From: Actinokineospora enzanensis DSM 44649
GTDB taxonomy: Bacteria; Actinomycetota; Actinomycetes; Mycobacteriales; Pseudonocardiaceae
DNA: 64,000 nucleotides
Direction: 5' to 3'
NCBI RefSeq assembly: GCF_000374445.1
Contig: NZ_KB894406.1
Coordinates: 230,530-294,529, forward strand
Translations under genes and position numbers: made by a program
Notes under the pieces: generated by a model
The model's input: the letters and a program-made list of their open reading frames with translations, nothing else
Told to the model about the DNA's origin: nothing
Database searches by the model: none
Part shown: positions 30,638 to 40,316 of the stretch, in pieces
How the letters are laid out: every line of letters starts with the position of its first letter
Numbering within the stretch: the first letter of the stretch is position 1

Positions 30638-32248
30638 TCAGTGCCCGACCGCGCGGGCGAGGACGTCGGCCAGCACGGTGTCCGGGTCGTCGACCGCCGC
30701 CGGGGCGCGCCAGGCCACGAACCCGTCCGGGCGGACCAGGACCGCACCCGTCGGACCGATGCCGTAGACCGACGTCCAGTCCACGTCCCGGGACACGGCC
30801 TCGTCGACAACCCCATTGACAACCCCGTCGACAACCTCGGTGCGCAACGGGACCGACAGGTGTTTCGCGGCCCGCTCGGCCGCGTCCGCCCATGCCGTCC
30901 CGGCGAGCCCGGTGAGCAGCACGAAGTCGGACCAGAACAGGTCGACGGTGGAGATCTCCACGCCGTCCCGCCGCAACCACAGGTGCGGGGCGCGCGTGCC
31001 GGGCGACCCGTCGAGCCGCAGGTCCGGCCGCAGCACCGCGGCCTCGGCCGGTCCACCGGGCACGGCGGCCGACGAGTAGCGGTAGCCCAGCGTGATGATG
31101 ACGTCGTCCACCATCGCCGCGCGGTCCTCGTCCGTTGCGTGCCCGTGCCGGATCCGGTTGCGCACCATGGCCTGTTCCGACATGGCGGCCCCCACTCGGC
31201 GGCGCTCGGCGTCGTAGGTGTCCAGCAACCGGTCCGACGCCCACCCCGACAGCACCGCGGCCAGCTTCCAGGCCAGGTTGTGCGCGTCGTGGATCCCGGT
31301 GTTCGCGCCGAACCCGCCCGCGGGCGGGTGCACGTGCGCGGCGTCACCGGCCAGGAACACCCGGCCGTCCCGGAACCGTTCCGCGACCCGTTGCGCGCCC
31401 TCCCACGGCACCTTCGCGATGATCTCCACGTCCAGGTCGCGCCCGGACACCGACCGGATGATCTCCACGCACCGCTCGTCGGTGAAGTCCTCGGGCGACT
31501 CGCCCCGCTCCGGGTGGTAGATCGGCGCCGCCAGCCACGGGTCCCGGCCGTGCAGGCGGGACAGGCCCACCATCGTGCCGAGCGCGGTCGCGTAGCAGAG
31601 GATGAACTTGCGTCCCTTGAGCACGGTCTCCAGCTCCGGCGCGCGGAAGTACACGCTCAACGCGTGGAACACGGTGCCCCGACCGGTCCGTCGCACGCCC
31701 AGCCGTTCCCGGATCGCGCTCCGGGCCCCGTCCGCCCCCACGAGGTAGTCCGCGTGCACGGTGTGTCGCACGCCTTCCCGCTCCACGACCGCGGTGACCC
31801 CGTCCGCGTTCTGGGTGAACTCGACCAGCTTCGAGTCGAACCACACGCGCGCGCCGAACTCCCGCGCCTTGTCCACCAGCACGCGCTCGTACCGGTCCTG
31901 CCCGCACCCCATCACCCGCTCCGGGCTGACCGTCGGCCCGTCCAGCGTCGGCGCCTCCAGCGTCACGGCGTCGTCGATCTCCGCGAAGGTGCCGACGCGC
32001 AGGATCCCGCCCTCGAAGTACGGGTGCGAGTCGCCCATCTCCAGTGCCCGGATGTCCCGACCGATCCCGGCCGCCCGGAACAGTTCCATCGTCCTGGCCT
32101 GCAACCCCGGCGCGCGGGGCAGCGTCGAGGTGGCGCCCCGCCGCTCGACCAGCAGGGCGGGCACCCCGTGGCGGGCCAGGAACACCGCGGTGGACAGGCC
32201 GACGGGGCCGCCGCCTGCGATCAGGACGGGCACGCGCTCAGTGCTCAT
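30638..32248 (-). CDS. FAD-dependent aromatic polyketide hydroxylase (TcmG-like)
   Basis: The 536-residue protein has the FAD/NAD(P)H-binding motif IAGGGPVGLS (10-19), the DG motif GADGARSAIRE (171-181) and the GD motif LAGDAAHVHPPAGGFGANTGIHDAHNLAWKL (from 299). This is the PheA/TfdB class A flavoprotein family that hydroxylates aromatic polyketides, as TcmG or PgaE do. The C-terminal thioredoxin-like part (about 420-536) is present. A short in-frame tandem repeat (VVDGVVNGVVDE, about 30801-30840) lies in that part. It starts a divergent operon opposite the core PKS operon, 358 bp away, and likely hydroxylates the polycyclic intermediate. Confidence 0.87.
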   Translation of the reverse strand: MSTERVPVLIAGGGPVGLSTAVFLARHGVPALLVERRGATSTLPRAPGLQARTMELFRAAGIGRDIRALEMGDSHPYFEGGILRVGTFAEIDDAVTLEAPTLDGPTVSPERVMGCGQDRYERVLVDKAREFGARVWFDSKLVEFTQNADGVTAVVEREGVRHTVHADYLVGADGARSAIRERLGVRRTGRGTVFHALSVYFRAPELETVLKGRKFILCYATALGTMVGLSRLHGRDPWLAAPIYHPERGESPEDFTDERCVEIIRSVSGRDLDVEIIAKVPWEGAQRVAERFRDGRVFLAGDAAHVHPPAGGFGANTGIHDAHNLAWKLAAVLSGWASDRLLDTYDAERRRVGAAMSEQAMVRNRIRHGHATDEDRAAMVDDVIITLGYRYSSAAVPGGPAEAAVLRPDLRLDGSPGTRAPHLWLRRDGVEISTVDLFWSDFVLLTGLAGTAWADAAERAAKHLSVPLRTEVVDGVVNGVVDEAVSRDVDWTSVYGIGPTGAVLVRPDGFVAWRAPAAVDDPDTVLADVLARAVGH

Positions 32249-32606
32249 CGGACATCCTCGGGGTCGGGGGCGGGTCGCCGGTCAGCCTGCGCACCCCCAC
32301 TCGGAGCCCGGTCGAGGACGGGGCAGTGTTGATTTCTCCCGCCGCCCACCCCCTCGTCCCCGCCCGGCATCGTCCCCGGCCTGGCGACCACACCGCCACC
32401 ATGGCAACGGGAATGAGCCACCCACGCCTTGACATCCCGGCACTGCGGACCTTTCATGGAGGGGAACTCTCCCGCCCTGAGATGTCCGGTGTGCCGAAAT
32501 GTCCACTGTGGAATGCAGTGGACGGTCGGTGGGGGCGGTTTCGAGCGCCCTTCCACCGGTCGTGGCCACCCTGGGGATGCACGTTCGTCTCCCCAGGGGG
32601 TTCTCC
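32249..32606. promoter_or_regulatory. Divergent promoter region between hydroxylase and core PKS operons
   Basis: This 358-bp gap must hold the promoters of both main biosynthetic operons. An inverted repeat with perfect 8-bp arms, GTCCACTG (32501-32508) and CAGTGGAC (32516-32523), encloses TGGAATG. The left arm overlaps an 11-bp palindrome TCCACTGTGGA (32502-32512). ATGTCC also recurs at 32482 and 32499. These are candidate operator elements for one of the local regulators; which one is unknown. I see no gene in the gap. Confidence 0.5.
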
Positions 32607-32930
32607 ATGGAACACCGGACCTTGATCGTGGCCAGGATGGACGCGGGCGACGCGGACGCGGTGGCCGATGTGTTCGCCCGCTCCGACGCCACCGAGCTGC
32701 CGCACCTCGTCGGCGTCTCCCGCCGCACCCTGTTCCGTTACTACGACCTGTACTTCCACCTCGTCGAGGCCGACCGGGACGTGGCAGGCCAGGTCGACCA
32801 GGCCCGCACGCACCCGTTGTTCCGGGAGGTCGACCAGCAGCTGCGGCCGTTCATCCAGCCGTACTCGCCGGACTGGCGCAGCCCCCGCGACGCGATGGCG
32901 CGGTCCTTCTACACCTGGAGCGCGCGATGA
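32607..32930 (+). CDS. TcmI-family type II polyketide cyclase
   Basis: The 107-residue protein ([55 protein letters not shown]) is a full-length ferredoxin-like TcmI cyclase; relatives are about 105-110 residues. These enzymes close the later rings of a polyketide after the first aromatase, for example the fourth ring in tetracenomycin or the terminal rings of pentangular polyphenols. CAGGGGG lies six bases before the ATG at 32607. It heads the core operon and overlaps the cupin gene by four bases (ATGA). Confidence 0.88.
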   Translation: MEHRTLIVARMDAGDADAVADVFARSDATELPHLVGVSRRTLFRYYDLYFHLVEADRDVAGQVDQARTHPLFREVDQQLRPFIQPYSPDWRSPRDAMARSFYTWSAR

Positions 32931-33346
32931 CCGAGGCGCGCGCGTGGAAGGTGGCCGCGGCCGACATCGCGCCGAACCGGCGTCGCGGCGGCGACCTGCG
33001 GGTCGCGCTCAGCCCGCGCACGGTCGGCGCCACCTCCGGCTTCGGCGGCGTGCTGTGGCTGGCGCCCGGCGAGTTCGTCGCCGAGCACTACCACCCGTAC
33101 TCCGAGGAGTTCCTGCACGTCGTGCACGGCGACCTGGTGGTGGCCCTGGACGGCGAGCCGGTCCCGCTCGGGCCGGGCGACTCGCTGCTGGTGCCGATCG
33201 GGGTGCGACACCGGGTGACCAACGTCGGCCCGGACCGGGCGCACGCGGTCTTCCACCTGTCGCCGCTGGCGCCGCGGCCGGACCTCGGCCATGTGGACAC
33301 CGAGGCGCTGCCCGCGCCGGACGACCCGAATCCGGCGGTGGGCTGA
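32927..33346 (+). CDS. Cupin-domain polyketide protein (WhiE ORFII-like)
   Basis: The 139-residue protein has both cupin motifs: [23 protein letters not shown] and [22 protein letters not shown]. The His and Glu metal ligands in the first motif are retained. Small cupins next to KSalpha are a regular part of spore-pigment and pentangular-polyphenol clusters. They are thought to act as cyclase or oxygenase helpers, although their exact chemistry is unsettled. It is coupled to the TcmI cyclase upstream, and the KSalpha gene starts three bases after its stop. Confidence 0.85.
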   Translation: MTEARAWKVAAADIAPNRRRGGDLRVALSPRTVGATSGFGGVLWLAPGEFVAEHYHPYSEEFLHVVHGDLVVALDGEPVPLGPGDSLLVPIGVRHRVTNVGPDRAHAVFHLSPLAPRPDLGHVDTEALPAPDDPNPAVG

Positions 33347-33349
33347 GCC

Positions 33350-34603
33350 ATGGCGCGCAAGGCCGTGATCACCGGGATCGGCGTGGTCGCGCCCGGCGGC
33401 CCGGACCGGGAGTCCTTCTGGGACCTGCTGGTCGCGGGCCGCACCGCGACCCGCGGCATCACCCTGTTCGACCCGGCGGGCCACCGGTCCCGGATCGCCG
33501 CCGAGGTCGACTTCGACCCGCTGGCGGCCGGACTGACCACGCGGCAGGTGCGGCGGATGGACCGGGCCGCGCAGTTCGCCGTGGTGAGTACGCGCGAGGC
33601 GGTGGCGGACAGCGGGCTCGAACTGTCCACACTGGACCCGTCGCGGATCGCGGTGTCGGTCGGCAGCGCGATCGGCTGCACCTCCGGGCTGGAGGAGGAG
33701 TTCGAGGTGCTCTCCGACGACGGCAGGCAGTGGCTGCTCGACCACACCTACGGCGTGCCGCACCTCTACGGCTACATGGTGCCCAGCACGCTCGCCGTCG
33801 AGGTGGCCAGGGACGTGGCCGCCGAGGGCCCGGTCGTGCTGGTGTCCACCGGCTGCACCTCCGGCCTGGACGCCATCGGCCACGCGGCGCGGCTGATCGA
33901 GGAGGGCACCGCGGACGTGGCCGTCACCGGGGCCACCGACGCGCCGGTGTCGCCGATCGCGCTGGCCTGCTTCGACGCCATCAAGGCCACCTCACCCAAC
34001 AACGACGACCCAGGGCACGCCTCCCGCCCGTTCGACGCCCGGCGGGACGGGTTCGTGCTGGGAGAGGGGTCCGCCGTGCTGGTGCTGGAGGAGGCCGGGG
34101 CCGCCCGTCGCCGGGGTGCCCGGATCTACGCCGAGGTCGGCGGGTTCGCCGGGCGCAGCAACGCCTTCCACATGACCGGCCTGCGTCCCGACGGCCGGGA
34201 GATGGCCGAGGCGATCGACGCCGCCCTCGCCATGGCGCGCCGGGACGGAACGGGAATCGACTACATCAACGCGCACGGTTCCGGGACGAAACAGAACGAC
34301 CGGCACGAGACCGCCGCCTTCAAGCGCAGTCTCGGCGCGCACGCCTACCGGGTGCCGGTCAGCTCGATCAAGTCCATGATCGGCCACTCGCTCGGCGCGA
34401 TCGGCTCGATCGAGGTGGCCGCCTGCGCGCTCGCGCTACAGCGGCAGGTGGTGCCGCCCACGGCGAACCTGGCCGAGCCCGATCCCGAGTGCGACCTGGA
34501 CTACGTGCCGGTGACCGCGCGGGTGCACCGGATGTCCGGCGTGCTCTGCGTCGGCAGCGGGTTCGGCGGCTTCCAGAGCGCGATGGTCCTGACCAGGGTC
34601 TGA
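33350..34603 (+). CDS. Type II PKS ketosynthase alpha (KSalpha)
   Basis: The 417-residue protein starts [15 protein letters not shown] and has the full catalytic set: Cys169 in [10 protein letters not shown], His309 in INAHGSGT, Lys341 and His346 in [12 protein letters not shown]. It condenses malonyl-ACP units with its KSbeta partner to build the poly-beta-ketone chain in the cytoplasm. The flanking genes (cupin upstream; KSbeta, ACP and aromatase downstream) give the standard minimal PKS order. The chain length cannot be read with confidence, but gene order resembles clusters making C24-C30 pentangular or spore-pigment products. Confidence 0.96.
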   Translation: MARKAVITGIGVVAPGGPDRESFWDLLVAGRTATRGITLFDPAGHRSRIAAEVDFDPLAAGLTTRQVRRMDRAAQFAVVSTREAVADSGLELSTLDPSRIAVSVGSAIGCTSGLEEEFEVLSDDGRQWLLDHTYGVPHLYGYMVPSTLAVEVARDVAAEGPVVLVSTGCTSGLDAIGHAARLIEEGTADVAVTGATDAPVSPIALACFDAIKATSPNNDDPGHASRPFDARRDGFVLGEGSAVLVLEEAGAARRRGARIYAEVGGFAGRSNAFHMTGLRPDGREMAEAIDAALAMARRDGTGIDYINAHGSGTKQNDRHETAAFKRSLGAHAYRVPVSSIKSMIGHSLGAIGSIEVAACALALQRQVVPPTANLAEPDPECDLDYVPVTARVHRMSGVLCVGSGFGGFQSAMVLTRV

Positions 34604-34616
34604 GAGTGGGGAACAG

Positions 34617-35846
34617 ATGAGCGCTGTGCACGCGGCCCCGCGGGCCGTCGTGGCCGGTGTCGGCGTGGTCGCGCCGACCGGTGTCACCGCCGACGAGCAC
34701 TGGCAGGCGGTGTTGGCAGGCAAGAGCGGCATCGACCGGATCAGCCGGTTCGACCCGTCCGGCTATCCCGTCCGGCTGGCGGGCGAGGTGTCCGGGTACC
34801 CGATCGAGGAACGCGTCCCGGCCAGGCTGATCGCGCAGACCGACCGGTACACGCAGCTCGGCCTGGCCGCCGCGGCGGACGCGCTGGCCGACGCCGGGGT
34901 GGATCCCGCCCGGGTGCCGGAGTATCGGATGGCGGTGGTGACGGCCAGCTCCTCCGGCGGCTGCGAGTTCGGTCAACGCGAGATGCAGAGCCTGCACGCC
35001 AAGGACCCGAGCTGGGTGGGCGTCTACCAGTCGATCGCCTGGTTCTACGCGGCCACCACCGGCCAGGTCTCCATCCGGCACGGCATGCGCGGCCCGAGCG
35101 GGGTGCTCTGCGCCGAGCAGGCGGGCGGCCTGGACGCGCTCGGTCAGGCCCGGCGGCTGATCCGCGACGGCCTCGGTCTGGTGGTGACCGGCGGCACCGA
35201 CGCCTCGCTGAGCCCGTACGGGTTCGTCGCCCAGCTGGCCACCGGTCGACTATCCACAGTGGAGGACCCACGCCGGGCCTACCTGCCGTTCGACGAACAG
35301 GCCTCCGGCCACCTGCCCGGCGAGGGCGGGGCGATCCTGGTGCTACGGCCGGAACAGGACTGCCCCGACCACCTCGGCGTCGTGCTCGGCTACGCCGCCG
35401 GTTTCGACCCGCCGCCGGGCAGCGACCGCCCGCCCGCGGTGCGCCGCACCATCGAACTCGCCCTGCGCGACGCGGGCGTGACACCGGCCGAGGTGGACGT
35501 GGTGTTCGCCGACGCGGCAGGCATCCCCGCCGAGGATCTCGCCGAGGCGCGCGCCATCGGCGAGGTCTTCGGGCCGGGCGCGGTCCCGGTCACCGCCCCC
35601 AAGACGCTGACCGGACGGCTCTACGGCGGCGCGGCCCCGCTCGACGTGGTCACCGCGCTGCTGGCCCTGCGCGAGGGGACCATCCCGCACACCGTCGGGC
35701 CGACTCGCCTCGCGCACGGCTGCGACATCGACCTGGTGCTCGGACAGCCCAGGCACCGCCCCATGGACACCGCCCTGGTCCTCGCGCGGGGCTACGGCGG
35801 TTTCACCGCCGCGCTGGTCGTGGGGCGCGGAACGAGAGGAGCATGA
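34617..35846 (+). CDS. Type II PKS ketosynthase beta / chain length factor
   Basis: The 409-residue protein is a KS paralogue in which the active-site Cys is Gln168 (VLCAEQAGGLDALG), the hallmark of chain length factors. That Gln helps decarboxylate malonyl-ACP to start the chain. It pairs with KSalpha, and the heterodimer interface sets chain length. A 13-bp gap with GTGGGGA separates it from KSalpha; in many clusters these two genes overlap. The protein keeps the thiolase fold throughout (DASLSPYGF, SGHLPGEGGAILVL, RGYGGFTAALVV). Confidence 0.95.
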   Translation: MSAVHAAPRAVVAGVGVVAPTGVTADEHWQAVLAGKSGIDRISRFDPSGYPVRLAGEVSGYPIEERVPARLIAQTDRYTQLGLAAAADALADAGVDPARVPEYRMAVVTASSSGGCEFGQREMQSLHAKDPSWVGVYQSIAWFYAATTGQVSIRHGMRGPSGVLCAEQAGGLDALGQARRLIRDGLGLVVTGGTDASLSPYGFVAQLATGRLSTVEDPRRAYLPFDEQASGHLPGEGGAILVLRPEQDCPDHLGVVLGYAAGFDPPPGSDRPPAVRRTIELALRDAGVTPAEVDVVFADAAGIPAEDLAEARAIGEVFGPGAVPVTAPKTLTGRLYGGAAPLDVVTALLALREGTIPHTVGPTRLAHGCDIDLVLGQPRHRPMDTALVLARGYGGFTAALVVGRGTRGA

Positions 35847-35847
35847 C

Positions 35848-36568
<721 letters not shown>

Positions 36569-36583
36569 CCGGGAGGGAGTCCC

Positions 36584-37054
36584 ATGCTGCTGGCTGTGCT
36601 GGCCCCGTTGGTGCTGGTGGCCAACGGTCTCGCCGCCGGGGTGCTGGTGGGCACGCAACTGGGCAACTGGCCGCTGCTGGCTTCGCTGCCCGCCGACCGC
36701 TACGTGTCCACACACGCGTTCTTCGCCACCCGGTACGACCCGTTCATGCCCGCCTGCCTGGTCCTCACCGCGGTCGGCGACGGCGTGCTCGCCGTGTTCG
36801 CCGAGCAGCAGGCGCTGTTCCACCTGTGGCTGGGGGCCGCGTTGCTGGCGGTCAAGACCCTGGTGGTGTCGCTGACCAAGAACGTGCCGGTGAACCGGTG
36901 GGTGCGCACGGTCGACCCGGACGACCTGCCCGCCGACTTCGCCGAACGCGACCCGCGGCCGGGTTGGGGTAGATGGAACCGGGTGCGCACCGTGCTGACG
37001 GTGCTCGCGCTGCTGGCCAACTGCGCGGCCATCGGGATCGTGACTGTCCCATGA
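36584..37054 (+). CDS. DUF1772 (anthrone-oxygenase-like) membrane protein, second copy
   Basis: The 156-residue protein has four hydrophobic segments and the family motifs STHAFFATRYDPFMP, TKNVPVNRWVRTVDPDDLP and RDPRPGWGRWNRVRT. It is a clear paralogue of the protein at 10737. GGGAGGGAG precedes the ATG. In the core operon it follows the aromatase, so oxidation of an anthrone-type intermediate to a quinone is a reasonable inferred role. Its stop codon lies in a 14-bp tandem repeat. Confidence 0.78.
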   Translation: MLLAVLAPLVLVANGLAAGVLVGTQLGNWPLLASLPADRYVSTHAFFATRYDPFMPACLVLTAVGDGVLAVFAEQQALFHLWLGAALLAVKTLVVSLTKNVPVNRWVRTVDPDDLPADFAERDPRPGWGRWNRVRTVLTVLALLANCAAIGIVTVP

Positions 37055-37084
37055 GAACTGTCCAGTGAGAACTGACCGCTGACC
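37043..37084 (+). repeat. Two to three tandem 14-bp units across the DUF1772 stop codon
   Basis: ACTGTCCCATGAGA (37043-37056) and ACTGTCCAGTGAGA (37057-37070) are followed by a decayed third unit ACTGACCGCTGACC (37071-37084). The stop codon of the DUF1772 gene is inside the first unit, and TGA recurs in each unit. The period equals that of the arrays at 1894 and 28051, although the sequence is different. The ketoreductase starts 24 bp downstream. Confidence 0.75.
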
Positions 37085-37107
37085 TGCTGAAGAGACAGGA
37101 GTACACG

Positions 37108-37860
37108 ATGGATCTCGGCCTGAAAGGGCGCAAGGCGTTGGTGACCGGGGGATCCCGCGGCATCGGCCGGGGCGTGGTGACCGCGCTCGCGGCCGCGGGC
37201 GTCGACGTGGTCACCTGCTACCGGCAGGACAGCGCGGCGGTCGACTCGCTGCGGCACGAACTGAAGGAGACCGGCGGACAGCACCACGTGCTGCGCGCCG
37301 ACCTGGCCAGGCCCGAGCAGATCACCGAGCTGCTGGCCGAGACCCGGGACCGGTTGGGCGGCCTCGACCTGGTGGTGAACAACGCGGGCGCGATCAGCCA
37401 CGTCCCCTATGCCGAACTGTCCATCGAGGACTGGCACCGGGTGGTCGACACCAACCTGACCGCAGCGCACCTGGTGATCCAGGGCGCGCTGCCGTTGCTC
37501 GGCCCGGGTTCCTCGGTGGTCAACATCGGGTCCAAGTCCAGCGAGGTCGGCATCCCGCTGCGGGCGCACTACACCGCCACCAAGGCCGCGCTGCGCGGCC
37601 TGACCCGGTCGCTGGCCAAGGAGTTCGGCGACCGGGACATCCGGTTCAACGTGCTCGCGCTGGGCGTGATCGAGACCGAGGCGTTCGACGAGATGCCCGC
37701 CGACCGGCGCGCCGTCCTGCTCGACCGCTACCGGGGCAAGACCGCGCTCGGCAGGCTCGGCACCCCGGCCGAGGTCGCGGGTGCCGTGCTGTTCCTGGCC
37801 AGCGACCTGTCCCGGTACGTCACCGGCGCGACCATCCACGTGGACGGGGGTATCTCATGA
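37108..37860 (+). CDS. SDR ketoreductase in the core PKS operon
   Basis: The 250-residue protein has TGGSRGIG (13-20), NNAG (91-94), Ser142, Tyr155 and Lys159 (HYTATKAAL) and ends [14 protein letters not shown]. It is a FabG-like type II PKS ketoreductase with the same residue spacing as the paralogue at 8711. A ketoreductase next to an ABM monooxygenase pair recalls the pradimicin and benastatin type of cluster. There such enzymes reduce a carbonyl near the end of the chain and act together with the oxygenases. ACAGGAG lies before the ATG, and the stop overlaps the next gene. Confidence 0.85.
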   Translation: MDLGLKGRKALVTGGSRGIGRGVVTALAAAGVDVVTCYRQDSAAVDSLRHELKETGGQHHVLRADLARPEQITELLAETRDRLGGLDLVVNNAGAISHVPYAELSIEDWHRVVDTNLTAAHLVIQGALPLLGPGSSVVNIGSKSSEVGIPLRAHYTATKAALRGLTRSLAKEFGDRDIRFNVLALGVIETEAFDEMPADRRAVLLDRYRGKTALGRLGTPAEVAGAVLFLASDLSRYVTGATIHVDGGIS

Positions 37861-38171
37861 GCGAGGTGTTCCGGGTGCAGCTGCGGATGCAGATCAAGCC
37901 CGGCATGGAGGCGGGGTTCGAGCGGGTGTGGGCCGAGGTCGGCCGGTCGGTCACCGGCCATCCGGCCAACCTGGGCCAGTGGCTGGCCCGCAGCGCCGAG
38001 GAGGACGGCGTCTACTACATCACCAGCGACTGGGCGGACGAGCCGCGGTTCCGGGAGTTCGAACGCAGCGCCGGGCACCTCGCGCACCGGGAGAAGCTGC
38101 ACCCGTACCGCAGCGGCGGCTCCATGCAGACCATGCACGTCGTCGTGCACATGCCCGCGGGCGGGGAGTGA
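37857..38171 (+). CDS. ABM-family quinone-forming monooxygenase
   Basis: The 104-residue protein has the antibiotic-biosynthesis-monooxygenase (ActVA-Orf6-like) pattern: [44 protein letters not shown] and [10 protein letters not shown]. These cofactor-free ferredoxin-fold enzymes oxidise phenols or anthrones to quinones. The ATG overlaps the ketoreductase stop by four bases. A second, more diverged ABM protein follows after three bases. Confidence 0.8.
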   Translation: MSEVFRVQLRMQIKPGMEAGFERVWAEVGRSVTGHPANLGQWLARSAEEDGVYYITSDWADEPRFREFERSAGHLAHREKLHPYRSGGSMQTMHVVVHMPAGGE

Positions 38172-38174
38172 CCG

Positions 38175-38477
38175 GTGGCCGGGGAACTCCGCGTGCACGT
38201 CTACCTGACCACGACCGATCCCGCCGCGGTGACCGACGCCTACCACACGGTGAGCAGGCGCCTGGCGGGCGTGCCGGGCCTGCTGGGCAACGAGCTGCTG
38301 CGCTCCACCGTCGACCCGACGGCGTTCGCGGTGGTCAGCCGCTGGTCCGGGCAGGCCGCGTTCCGGGAGTGGGAGCAGGGCCCGGGACACCGGGACGCCA
38401 CCGCGCCGTTGCGGCCGTTCCAGGACCACCGGCACGGCAGCCCGTTCGGCGTGTTCCTGGTCGACGCGAGCTACTGA
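38175..38477 (+). CDS. ABM-family monooxygenase, second copy
   Basis: The 100-residue protein (LRVHVYLTTTDPAAVTDAYHTVSRRLAGVPGLLGNELLR, FAVVSRWSGQAAFREWEQGPGH) has the same dimeric ferredoxin-like fold pattern as the preceding protein, with GLLGNELL and SRW typical of ABM domains. Adjacent ABM genes could form a heteromer or act on two positions. The GTG at 38175 follows three bases after the previous stop. It ends the core operon, directly followed by a long hairpin. Confidence 0.75.
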   Translation: MAGELRVHVYLTTTDPAAVTDAYHTVSRRLAGVPGLLGNELLRSTVDPTAFAVVSRWSGQAAFREWEQGPGHRDATAPLRPFQDHRHGSPFGVFLVDASY

Positions 38478-38531
38478 CGGAACGAAACGGGACCCGGCGG
38501 GAGAAATCCCGCCGGGTCCCGTTTCGTTCCG
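38478..38531. terminator. Perfect 25-bp hairpin filling the gap between convergent operons
   Basis: The two 25-base arms (38478-38502 and 38507-38531) are exact inverted repeats around a GAAA tetraloop. The hairpin starts on the base after the ABM stop codon and ends on the base before the stop codon of the minus-strand methyltransferase. It therefore takes up the entire intergenic gap. It should stop transcription from both sides very efficiently. Confidence 0.92.
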
Positions 38532-39524
38532 CTACTTGATGCCGACCAGCAGGGTGTCCGTCTCACCCAGCTGCCGGGCATCGCCCACCCGGAACCCGGC
38601 CTCTTCGAGCCAGGACCGGTACTCGCCGGGCGTGTACTCGGCGCCGCCCTCGGTGGTGAGCATCATGGACAGGCTCACCACCAGGTTGGTCAGGTCGGTC
38701 AGCCCGTCGTCCACCATCCGGTCGTAGACCACCAGCACGCCGCCGGGCTCAAGCGCGGCGTACGCCTTGCGCACGATGGCCCGGCACTGTTCCGGCGCCC
38801 AGTCGTGCAGCACGTGCCCGACCACGATGACCTCCGCGGCGGGCAGGTCGTCCCGGAAGAAGTCGCCGCCGTGGAACGCGACCCGGTCGGTCAGCCCGAG
38901 CGCGGCCATGTGCTCGGCGAACGGCTCGGCCATCACCGGCAGGTCGAACACGCCACCGCGCAGGTGCGGGTGCGCCTTGACCAGGCCCGCGACCAGGTTG
39001 CCCCGGGCGCCGCCGAGGTCGAGCACGGACCGGTGGCCGGACCAGTCCAGGGCCTGCGCGAGCTCGGGCCCGATCAGCGTGGTCAGCGCGTCCATCATGC
39101 CGAGGAACTGCCGCAGCCTGCCCGGGTCGCGGACCATCTCCAGGTAGTCGGCCTCCGCCGTGGGACGCCCGGTACGCAGCATCTCGTCCAGCCTCCCCCA
39201 CGCGGGGTAGAGCATCCGGTCGGCGCGCTCCAGGAAGCCGCCGACGTAGCTGGGGGAGTCGCGCACCAGATATCGTTCGCTGGTGGTGCTGTTGCGATAA
39301 CGCTGTCCGTCCCGTTGCAACAGTCCCAGATTGACCAGGACACTGAGGAAGTCACGGACACCGCGCTCGTGCAGCCCCAGCTCGGCCTGTACCTGGCCCG
39401 CGTCGAGAGGTCCGTCGGCGAGCTTGCCGAACAGGTCGTACCGCAGGCCGGTGAGCAGGCACTTGGCCGTGCTGAAGGACATCCCGAGCCGGATGATGTC
39501 GGCCGGGCTGGTGAGGCTGGTCAT
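38532..39524 (-). CDS. O-methyltransferase (class II-type small-molecule OMT)
   Basis: The 330-residue protein has an N-terminal helical dimerisation part (about 10-100, with LRYDLFGKLADGPL and VRDFLSVLVNLGLL) and a Rossmann domain with VLDLGGARGNLVAGLV, VFDLPVM and the catalytic-type GHVLHDWAPEQC. It belongs to the AcmO / DnrK-like family that methylates phenolic hydroxyls of polyketides and sugars. The His in HVLHDW is the usual general base in O-methyltransferases of this family. It follows another methyltransferase by 31 bp in the same direction and ends at the shared hairpin. Confidence 0.85.
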   Translation of the reverse strand: MTSLTSPADIIRLGMSFSTAKCLLTGLRYDLFGKLADGPLDAGQVQAELGLHERGVRDFLSVLVNLGLLQRDGQRYRNSTTSERYLVRDSPSYVGGFLERADRMLYPAWGRLDEMLRTGRPTAEADYLEMVRDPGRLRQFLGMMDALTTLIGPELAQALDWSGHRSVLDLGGARGNLVAGLVKAHPHLRGGVFDLPVMAEPFAEHMAALGLTDRVAFHGGDFFRDDLPAAEVIVVGHVLHDWAPEQCRAIVRKAYAALEPGGVLVVYDRMVDDGLTDLTNLVVSLSMMLTTEGGAEYTPGEYRSWLEEAGFRVGDARQLGETDTLLVGIK

Positions 39525-39555
39525 GGTAGGTCTCCTCCTTTCCGCGCGCTCGGGT

Positions 39556-40293
39556 TCACACCTTGCAGACGAAGCCCATGAAGTACTTCTGCCTGCGCAC
39601 CTCGACCACCTCGGGAAACACCGAGTGCAGGATCGCCAGCGCCTGCTCGCTGCGCACCAGTTGGGTGCGGTACGCGCCGGTCTTGAGCTTGCCCCGGGAG
39701 GCCCGGATCATCAGCGCGGTGCCGAAGAACGCCGCGGTCCGCCGCAGGTGCTCGACCGAGCCGTAGCGCTTGCGCTGGAACTCGTGGAAGTGGTCGGCGG
39801 TCCACAGGTTCCCGATCAGCGTCCCGCCCGGCCGGACGAACGCCTTGAGCCGGGTGAGCACCTCGGCCACGTCGCCGAGGTGGTGGATGGCGTCCACGCA
39901 CATCACCAGGTCGGCGGTGCCCAGACCGTTGTCGGTCCAGAAGTCGCCCTGTACCAGCCGCAGGTTGTCGTGCCGGACCCGCTCGCGCGCCCGGCGCAGG
40001 CCCTCGGCGGAGATGTCCAGCGCGGTGATCTCCCGCGCCGGGGTGTGCTCGGCGGCCAGCGCGGTGAACTCGCCGGTGCCGCAGGCGAACTCCAGCACCC
40101 GCCCGGCGTCGCCGCCGTGGTCGCGCAGGAAGTCGGCGATGGTGTCCTTCTGGATCAGGAAGTCGCCGCGCAGCAGCGGGTGCTGCTCGGCGGACTCCCG
40201 GTCCCAGAAGCGTGCGGCCCAGTAGTCCTTGCCGTTGGGCGGGATGCCGGTCAGGATGGCCTTCCCGGAGTGGGCGAGCAGCTCAGCTAGCAT
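39556..40293 (-). CDS. Class I SAM-dependent methyltransferase
   Basis: The 245-residue protein has motif I VLEFACGTGEFTALAAEH, the acidic strand end ITALDIS and the motif-IV-like region ADLVMCVDAIHHLGDVAEVLTRLKAFVRPGG. GGGAAAGG lies six bases before the ATG at 40293. It is the middle gene of an epimerase - methyltransferase - O-methyltransferase operon. This suggests methylation of a sugar or of the aglycone. The N-terminal residues KDYWAARFWDRES resemble small-molecule C- or O-methyltransferases, but the target is not readable. Confidence 0.78.
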   Translation of the reverse strand: MLAELLAHSGKAILTGIPPNGKDYWAARFWDRESAEQHPLLRGDFLIQKDTIADFLRDHGGDAGRVLEFACGTGEFTALAAEHTPAREITALDISAEGLRRARERVRHDNLRLVQGDFWTDNGLGTADLVMCVDAIHHLGDVAEVLTRLKAFVRPGGTLIGNLWTADHFHEFQRKRYGSVEHLRRTAAFFGTALMIRASRGKLKTGAYRTQLVRSEQALAILHSVFPEVVEVRRQKYFMGFVCKV

Positions 40294-40316
40294 TGTCAGC
40301 CTTTCCCGTTGTTGGT

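Noticed and set aside
35253..35263. TCCACAGTGGA inside KSbeta as an operator for a cluster regulator
   Set aside because: It lies deep within a coding sequence and the same word occurs in an RHS gene, so a local operator role is unlikely; reported only as a recurring word.
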